From the NCBI GenBank assembly GCA_031255695.1, contig JAIRSA010000070.1, forward strand, positions 1 through 8,816: a stretch of 8,816 bases of DNA, given 5' to 3'. The notes beneath the pieces are model-generated. The model saw only the letters and a program-made list of their open reading frames with translations, had not been told where the DNA came from and did not search any database. Numbering within the stretch: the first letter of the stretch is position 1; the number at the start of each line of letters is the position of its first letter. The DNA is from Eubacteriales Family XIII. Incertae Sedis bacterium. GTDB lineage: Bacteria; Bacillota; Clostridia; Peptostreptococcales; Anaerovoracaceae. Shown here one piece after another: positions 1 to 4,070 of this stretch. The translations under genes and the position numbers were made by a program.

Positions 1-17
1 AACGGAGGTACAGATAA

Positions 18-212
18 ATGGTATCAAAAGAGAAACTGGAAAGGATCAACGAGCTCGCGCGGAAATCCAAGCTCACGGGCCTCAGCCCTGAGGAAAAGGA
101 GGAACAGCAGGCCCTGCGCACGGAATATCTGGAAAATTTCAGGAAGAGTTTCAGGGATCAGCTCGAACACATCCATATCGCCGACGCCCCCTCGGACGAC
201 GGGCAGGCCTAA
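18..212 (+). CDS. DUF896 (UPF0291/YnzC-like) family small protein
   Basis: This 64-residue protein starts at an ATG preceded by GGAGG (4-8) with 9-nt spacing, which fixes the start. The sequence shows the DUF896 pattern: residues 7-13 (LERINEL), a Lys-rich turn, a 'GLSPEEKEEQ' segment, then the helix 'ALRTEYLENFRKSFRDQLE' ending in IHIAD. The family is known as a two-helix hairpin, widespread in Bacillota and roughly 60-80 residues long, so this copy is full length. The last eight residues (APSDDGQA) are an acidic, probably disordered tail. Its biochemical role is not established; B. subtilis relatives have been linked to SOS-era loci, but nothing here supports such a role. The gene stands alone in the window and is followed by a 319-bp gene-free region, so its operon partners, if any, lie upstream. 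Confidence 0.93.
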   Translation: MVSKEKLERINELARKSKLTGLSPEEKEEQQALRTEYLENFRKSFRDQLEHIHIADAPSDDGQA

Positions 213-317
213 TCGGCGCCAGCGGAAGCCACCGCCGCCATTGGCGCGGCTGGCATCAGCGGGCATTGTAAATTGACCTTAACTCCTCCAATAAAAAATC
301 TGTTTACTTTCTCTGAA
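213..317 (+). other. Gene-free stretch after the DUF896 gene, possible weak hairpin
   Basis: No coding sequence is visible here. A GC-rich segment at 227-251 can fold with outer arms AGCC/GGCT and an inner CGCC-att-GGCG hairpin (236-246), but there is no T-run after it, so I do not call it an intrinsic terminator. From about 271 the DNA turns AT-rich, leading into the promoter that follows. A TTGACC at 273-278 has only AAATCT 17 bp downstream and is a poor promoter candidate. Confidence 0.35.
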
Positions 318-346
318 TTGCTGGTATATATAAGCGTCCATACAAT
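318..346 (+). promoter_or_regulatory. Predicted sigma-A promoter of iscS-iscU
   Basis: A -35 box TTGCTG (318-323, 3 of 6 consensus positions) is separated by exactly 17 bp from a -10 box TACAAT (341-346, 5 of 6). The spacer is AT-rich, in contrast to the GC-rich DNA on either side. Transcription would start near 352-354, giving a leader of about 180 nt ahead of iscS. I do not see a clear Rrf2/IscR-type operator over it. Confidence 0.6.
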
Positions 347-352
347 ACTGAT

Positions 353-531
353 TTTGAATGACGGCGCCAGGCCCCGCCTACATAGGCGGGTTTCAGCTTA
401 CTGGGCTGCGTTGCAAAGCCTCGCCGGATCCAAGGGTCCGCCCGCGTCCCACGCCTTGCCCCGCGAAAAACCCCATCCGCCCCGCCAGCATCCGAAGTCA
501 GCAAAGCCACGGTATTTTTAAGGAGTAGGAT
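353..531 (+). promoter_or_regulatory. Long structured leader (5' UTR) of iscS
   Basis: Between the predicted transcription start and the iscS start there are about 180 nt with three successive hairpins. H1: CCCGCCT (373-379), loop ACAT, AGGCGGG (384-390), a perfect 7-bp stem. H2: GGCT (404-407) with AGCC (417-420), continued by GC/GC around a GTT loop with a 2-nt bulge. H3: CGGATC (425-430), loop CAAG, GGTCCG (435-440), with one G-U pair. A C-rich, apparently unpaired stretch (about 441-500) follows, then the AAGGAG ribosome binding site at 520-525. H1 is followed by only three T residues, so it is at best a weak terminator. I recognise no known riboswitch or T-box: there is no TGGCACCGCG-like T-box motif. 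It may be a regulatory leader or contain a dispersed intergenic repeat. Confidence 0.45.
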
Positions 532-1722
532 ATGAAGCGACAAGTATACCTGGACTATTCCGCGACCACGCCGGTCAAGGATGAAGTCCTGGAAAAGATG
601 ATACCATATTTTACACAGAGTTTTGGCAACCCTTCAAGCCTATACACAATCGGGCAAAACTCGAAACAGGCAATAGAAGAGGCGCGCGAACAGCTTGCTG
701 CTTTGATCGGCGCCGATCCAAAGGAGATCTTCTTCACTTCGTCAGGTACAGAGGCCGACAACTGGGCAGTCATAGAGGCCGCCGAGTCGAGAAAGGGCAA
801 AGGCAGCCACATAATAACCAGCAAGATCGAGCACCACGCGCTGCTGCATTCCGCCGAATACCTTGAAAAACGCGGATTCGACGTGACCTACCTTGATGTC
901 GACAGCCAGGGCTTCGTCGATCCCGCCGCGCTTGAAGCAGCTATAACCGAGCGCACCACGCTGATAAGCATCATGTTTGCAAACAACGAGATCGGCACCA
1001 TAGAGCCCATTGCCGAGCTCGCTGCGATAGCCAAAAAGCACAATGTGGTTTTCCATACCGACGCAGTCCAGGCGCTGGGCAACGTCCCCATAGACGCCCA
1101 CGCCCTCGGCATAGACCTGATGTCCGTGTCGGCCCACAAGATCTACGGGCCTAAAGGCGTCGGCGCCCTGTACATCAGGAAGGGCCTCCCCCTGCCAAGC
1201 CACATGCACGGCGGCGGCCAGGAGAGCAAGAAGCGCTCTGGCACCGAAAACCTGCCCGGCATAGTCGGTTTCGGCAAAGCGGCCGAACTGGCGCGGGAGG
1301 GCCTTGCCGAACACATCGAGCAGGTCACGGCGCTCCGCAACTATTTCATCAACAGGGTACGCGCGGAGATACCCGACATACACGTCAACGGCGACATAGA
1401 GCGCCGCCTTCCCGGCAACGCGAACATCACCTTCGAGTTCATAGAGGGCGAGGCCCTGCTGCTTTTGATGGATCTCGACGGGATCTGCATTTCGACGGGC
1501 TCCGCATGCTCGTCGGCATCGCTGACGCCGTCGCACGTGCTTACGGCGCTGGGGATGCCCGCAGAGATAATACACGGCTCCATCCGCTTCACGATAGGGG
1601 ACTTCACGACAAAAGACGATTTGGACTACACCATCGAACGCCTCATCCACAATGTGGAAAAACTGAGAGGCATTTCGTCAGTATCAAAAGAGAAAGGTTG
1701 GCAAATATATGGCGCTGTATAA
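532..1722 (+). CDS. iscS: Cysteine desulfurase IscS (NifS/IscS class)
   Basis: This 396-residue PLP enzyme converts L-cysteine to L-alanine and passes the persulfide sulfur to IscU for cluster assembly and probably to tRNA thiolation. Visible landmarks are the N-terminal YLDYSATTP, the His ring-stacking residue in SKIEHH (His101), TDAVQ (Asp177, Gln180), the PLP lysine in SAHKIYGPKG (Lys203) and the catalytic cysteine in STGSACSS (Cys326) on a long mobile loop. These positions lie within 2-3 residues of the E. coli IscS equivalents, so the protein is group I and complete. The start has AAGGAG at 520-525 with 6-nt spacing. The gene overlaps iscU by 14 nt, implying translational coupling. The last 15 residues (SVSKEKGWQIYGAV region) are not conserved in my experience and include the iscU ribosome binding site at DNA level. 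No iscR lies directly upstream. Confidence 0.96.
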   Translation: MKRQVYLDYSATTPVKDEVLEKMIPYFTQSFGNPSSLYTIGQNSKQAIEEAREQLAALIGADPKEIFFTSSGTEADNWAVIEAAESRKGKGSHIITSKIEHHALLHSAEYLEKRGFDVTYLDVDSQGFVDPAALEAAITERTTLISIMFANNEIGTIEPIAELAAIAKKHNVVFHTDAVQALGNVPIDAHALGIDLMSVSAHKIYGPKGVGALYIRKGLPLPSHMHGGGQESKKRSGTENLPGIVGFGKAAELAREGLAEHIEQVTALRNYFINRVRAEIPDIHVNGDIERRLPGNANITFEFIEGEALLLLMDLDGICISTGSACSSASLTPSHVLTALGMPAEIIHGSIRFTIGDFTTKDDLDYTIERLIHNVEKLRGISSVSKEKGWQIYGAV

Positions 1723-2164
1723 TGAAACAGTAATATCGCATTTCACTAACCCGCACAATGTCGGCGAGCTGCTGGAGCCGGATGGCGAGGGCACATACGG
1801 CAGCCCCGTATGCGGGGACATGATGAAGATTTCGATCAAAGTCGAAAACGACGTCATCGTCGATGCGAAGTTCAAAACATTTGGCTGTGGCTCCGCGATC
1901 GCTTCCTCAAGCGTCGCCACCGATATGATAATCGGCAAGACGATCGAGGAGGCGCTCAATGTCACGAACAAAGACGTGCTCGACGAGCTTGGCGGCCTGC
2001 CCGCTATAAAGGTACATTGCTCTGTTTTGGCGGATCACGCGATACGCTCCGCCATATACGACTACGCCCAGAAGCACGGCAAGCATTACGCCGGCCTGGA
2101 CGGCTTCGATCCCCATGCCGACGCCGACGACCACAATCACGGCTGCGACATGGAAAACCACTGA
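1709..2164 (+). CDS. iscU: Iron-sulfur cluster scaffold protein IscU (NifU N-terminal type)
   Basis: This 151-residue scaffold receives sulfur from IscS and builds a Fe-S cluster for transfer to client proteins. It carries the three conserved cysteines in their usual settings: YGSPVCGDMM (Cys35, with Asp37), TFGCGSAIASSS (Cys60) and KVHCSVLAD (Cys104). The N-terminal start MALYNETVISHFTNPHNVG is typical. The ATG lies inside the 3' end of iscS; AAAGG at 1693-1697 is the likely ribosome binding site, 11 nt upstream. In place of the LPPVK motif found in E. coli IscU it has LPAIK (residues 97-101), as in many clostridial proteins. The tail after residue 125 is unusual: HYAGLDGFDPHADADDHNHGCDMENH-like composition, with six His, six Asp and a fourth Cys (Cys146), which could bind metal. 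No hscA/hscB genes follow; a terminator lies 117 bp downstream. Confidence 0.95.
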   Translation: MALYNETVISHFTNPHNVGELLEPDGEGTYGSPVCGDMMKISIKVENDVIVDAKFKTFGCGSAIASSSVATDMIIGKTIEEALNVTNKDVLDELGGLPAIKVHCSVLADHAIRSAIYDYAQKHGKHYAGLDGFDPHADADDHNHGCDMENH

Positions 2165-2200
2165 CATCGCCGCTTCGACAGGCGCCACGGCACAGGCGCC
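2158..2200 (+). repeat. 43-bp direct repeat, copy 1 (spans the iscU stop)
   Basis: This segment matches 2238-2280 at 39 of 43 positions. The four differences (2161 C/T, 2164 A/G, 2168 C/T, 2194 A/G) are all transitions. The unit includes the end of iscU and its stop codon. It contains GGCGCC twice (2181-2186 and 2195-2200), able to form a 6-bp stem. A larger fold is also possible: CTG plus ATCGCCG (2161-2163, 2166-2172) pairs with CGGCGAT plus CAG (2200-2209), with a 2-nt bulge. Confidence 0.85.
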
Positions 2201-2237
2201 GGCGATCAGAGACACAGGCATATCGCGGCATGGGACG

Positions 2238-2280
2238 CCATTGGCATTGCCGCTTCGACAGGCGCCACGGCACGGGCGCC
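2238..2280 (+). repeat. 43-bp direct repeat, copy 2
   Basis: This is the second copy of the repeat that begins at 2158, exactly 80 bp downstream. GGCGCC occurs again at 2261-2266 and 2275-2280. The outer ATCGCCG/CGGCGAT stem of copy 1 is not conserved here, because the downstream flank runs directly into the terminator stem. The copy lies wholly in non-coding DNA. Confidence 0.85.
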
Positions 2281-2312
2281 AGGCCGCAGGCATCACCGCC
2301 TGCGGTCTTTTT
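2281..2312 (+). terminator. Intrinsic terminator of iscS-iscU
   Basis: A perfect 8-bp stem CCGCAGGC (2284-2291) / GCCTGCGG (2298-2305) closes a 6-nt loop. It extends to 11 bp with A-U, G-C and G-U pairs (2281-2283 with 2306-2308) and runs into TTTTT (2308-2312). This is the clearest Rho-independent terminator in the window. It separates the Fe-S unit from the envelope genes downstream. Confidence 0.93.
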
Positions 2313-2364
2313 GTCATATATCTATGTGTGGCCAGCCCAAAAAGGCCCAAAAACTATATTTTAA

Positions 2365-2393
2365 TTGTAATCGACCGATTAATATAGTAGAAT
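2365..2393 (+). promoter_or_regulatory. Predicted sigma-A promoter of the glycosidase-vanY-alaS unit
   Basis: A -35 box TTGTAA (2365-2370, 4 of 6) and -10 box TAGAAT (2388-2393, 5 of 6) are separated by exactly 17 bp in a local AT-rich island just after the terminator. Transcription would begin near 2400, about 113 nt ahead of the preferred start of the glycosidase gene. Confidence 0.7.
2368..2381. promoter_or_regulatory. Inverted repeat inside the promoter, candidate operator
   Basis: TAATCG-AC-CGATTA is a perfect inverted repeat with 6-bp arms and a 2-bp centre, overlapping the end of the -35 box and filling much of the -35/-10 spacer. A dimeric regulator bound there would block RNA polymerase. 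I cannot assign the regulator, and no regulator gene is in the window. Confidence 0.4.
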
Positions 2394-2512
2394 GATATTG
2401 ATGGCTGCGCGTTTTGTCCGTGACAGCCCTTACAAAGCCGCCTGTTTTCATTGGGTGTGCGGGCATAATCGGATATTGTGGGCTCTACTATTCATTCTGG
2501 CTGAGGTGGACA
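2394..2512 (+). other. Leader of the glycosidase gene
   Basis: About 113 nt of presumed 5' untranslated RNA. The glycosidase frame stays open upstream to a TTG at 2414 and would add a second hydrophobic segment (VFIGCAGIIGYCGLYYSFW), but no good ribosome binding site precedes that TTG, while GAGGTG (2503-2508) precedes the ATG at 2513. I see no recognisable riboswitch. Confidence 0.4.
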
Positions 2513-3991
2513 ATGCACAAATGGTTATTGCTGGCATTCTTGATATTCTGTTCATTTGCAGTGCTGCCTGCGGGCTCTGTTTACGGTGCGTCGTACGAAC
2601 TGGAGCATGAGAGCGTCTTGGGGCTTTCCGTCTCGTATGTGACAGTCAACATGAGCGACAGAAGCATTCACCCTGTCCTGATGACGGGGGACGGGGCACT
2701 CGGCTCTGGCGGTTCCGTCGCTTCGATGGCCGCTTCGGCAAAGGTTTTCGCGGCGGTGAACGGCTCGCGCTCTGAGTCCCACAATGGGCTCACGGCCCCT
2801 TTGGGCCTGCTGATGCGCGATGGCAAGCTTATCCATAGCAGCAACATAGGGGCGGCCGCCGGCATCACGTCCGACGGCAAGCTGATCGTGGACAGGCTCA
2901 CTTTCGACTTCTTCGGATATGTAAATGGTGAGTACCGGGCTATACCCTGGAGCCTCAACCATCCGAACTCCGAGAACGAGGCGATCACGATCTTCACGCC
3001 GGACTACGGCGCCCCGGCCTATATCCCGGCAGGGGGGAGGGGGGTCGTCGTGAGCGACGGCACTGTCATCCGTTTTGCCTCATCCAGCTGCGATGTGCCG
3101 CCAGACGGCTTCGTCATAGCGTACAACCAGGATGTCGTCTACCTGGTGGATGACCGTTACAGGATAGGCGACAAAGTAAGCTACGACTATCAGACCAACA
3201 CAACGTTCACGGACGCCAAGGACTGGGAGAAGGTGTACGTTGCGGTCGGCGGCGGGGCCAGCCTGCTCATCAAAGGCGAGATCACGGCTGACGGCCGCAG
3301 CGAGGGTTTTTCCGACAGCAAGTTCGGCACCGAGCGTATCGCGCGTTCCTTCATAGGCGCCCGGTCCGACGGCAGGATAATAATAGGCACACTGAACGCC
3401 TCGAATATTGCCGAGGCTGCGGCGGTATGCAAGTCGCTCGGCATGGTGGACGCGATGTGCCTGGATGGAGGGGATTCATCCGCCCTGTATTTCGAAGGGG
3501 AACCGATCAGGGCGGGCAGGAATGTAAGCAACGCGATCGGCTTTTCTGGAGCGGGCTATGAGCCGCCTTCGCCGGCAGCCATGGCTGAGGCCGTGCTGAA
3601 CGACCAGAAGATCTCTGTAAACAGCGAGGCCGCGACACTGAGGGCCTACAACATCGACGGGAACAACTATTTCATGCTGCGCGACATAGCGGTACTGCTC
3701 GCCGGCACAGAATACAGGTTCAGCGTCGATTGGGACCAGGCCGCAAATTCCATATCGCTCAGGAAAAACGGGCATTACATGCGCAATGGCACAGAAATGA
3801 AACGTGGCAGCGGGGGGGCAGCCACACGCCGCATACCGGCCGGCTCAGCATCGCTGTTCGTGGACGGGACGCGGCAGGATTTCACGGTTTACAATGTCGA
3901 TGGGAGCAATTATTTCAAACTGCGCGACTTAGGCAAGGCCCTGGGTTTCCCCGTAGAATGGAATGAGGCCTCACGTACTATAGTAATATAA
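2513..3991 (+). CDS. Secreted phosphodiester glycosidase (NAGPA/DUF2233 domain) with C-terminal stalk motifs
   Basis: From the ATG at 2513 this is a 492-residue exported protein. I chose that start because GAGGTG (2503-2508) sits 4 nt upstream and the protein then opens with a classic signal peptide: MHK, a hydrophobic stretch to about residue 20, and likely cleavage near residue 25 (SVYGA-SYE). Residues of about 35-345 match the NAGPA family, whose mammalian member removes GlcNAc from a phosphodiester. Visible marks are VFAAVNG (78-84), VAVGGGASLLIKGE (243-256), RSFIGARSDGRIIIG (279-292) and the conserved CLDGGDSS (316-323) ending in SNAIGF. The usual NGG-aromatic is NGSRSE here. Two C-terminal repeats follow, YNIDGNNYFMLRDI (379-392) and YNVDGSNYFKLRDL (460-473), like the stalk/copper-amine-oxidase-N-type motifs of clostridial surface proteins. 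Substrate is unknown; a wall or capsule glycophosphate is an inference. It is first in a probable operon with the VanY protein. Confidence 0.85.
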   Translation: MHKWLLLAFLIFCSFAVLPAGSVYGASYELEHESVLGLSVSYVTVNMSDRSIHPVLMTGDGALGSGGSVASMAASAKVFAAVNGSRSESHNGLTAPLGLLMRDGKLIHSSNIGAAAGITSDGKLIVDRLTFDFFGYVNGEYRAIPWSLNHPNSENEAITIFTPDYGAPAYIPAGGRGVVVSDGTVIRFASSSCDVPPDGFVIAYNQDVVYLVDDRYRIGDKVSYDYQTNTTFTDAKDWEKVYVAVGGGASLLIKGEITADGRSEGFSDSKFGTERIARSFIGARSDGRIIIGTLNASNIAEAAAVCKSLGMVDAMCLDGGDSSALYFEGEPIRAGRNVSNAIGFSGAGYEPPSPAAMAEAVLNDQKISVNSEAATLRAYNIDGNNYFMLRDIAVLLAGTEYRFSVDWDQAANSISLRKNGHYMRNGTEMKRGSGGAATRRIPAGSASLFVDGTRQDFTVYNVDGSNYFKLRDLGKALGFPVEWNEASRTIVI

Positions 3992-4005
3992 TCAGTAATA
4001 TAATT
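3982..4005 (+). repeat. Tandem 12-bp repeat containing TATAAT, at the glycosidase stop codon
   Basis: AGTAATATAATC (3982-3993) is followed directly by AGTAATATAATT (3994-4005), 11 of 12 identical. The first copy contains the TAA stop of the glycosidase gene. Each copy supplies a perfect TATAAT (3987-3992 and 3999-4004), but neither has a recognisable -35 box at 16-18 bp, so promoter activity is uncertain. Confidence 0.7.
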
Positions 4006-4070
4006 GCAGATTGACAGGGGGCGCCATGGCTTTATGCCTGGCAGATCAGTACCAAAAGGGGCAGGGGATA

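Noticed and set aside
227..251. GC-rich hairpin after the DUF896 gene as intrinsic terminator
   Set aside because: The stem is interrupted and no T-run follows.
273..521. Possible 82-codon ORF (TTG start) across the iscS leader
   Set aside because: No ribosome binding site at the start, it overlaps the promoter, and its second half simply translates the hairpin and C-rich leader.
353..531. T-box or known riboswitch in the iscS leader
   Set aside because: No T-box sequence, specifier-loop pattern or other riboswitch core that I recognise could be found.
304..543. 79-codon minus-strand ORF over the iscS leader
   Set aside because: It runs through the promoter and into the iscS start; the peptide looks like translated intergenic repeat rather than a protein.
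742..1650. 302-codon open frame on the minus strand opposite iscS
   Set aside because: IscS on the + strand is unmistakable with all catalytic residues; the antisense product resembles no protein family.
2158..2280. Direct repeats as a minimal CRISPR array
   Set aside because: Only two copies, a 37-bp gap, one copy inside a coding end, and no cas gene in the window.
2414..2512. Upstream TTG extension of the glycosidase gene by 33 residues
   Set aside because: The ATG at 2513 has GAGGTG at proper spacing and yields a textbook signal peptide; the extension would bury it behind another hydrophobic stretch.
2392..2610. 72-codon ORF starting inside the -10 box, overlapping the glycosidase start
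   Set aside because: Its ATG overlaps the -10 box, so it would lie upstream of the transcript, and no ribosome binding site is present.
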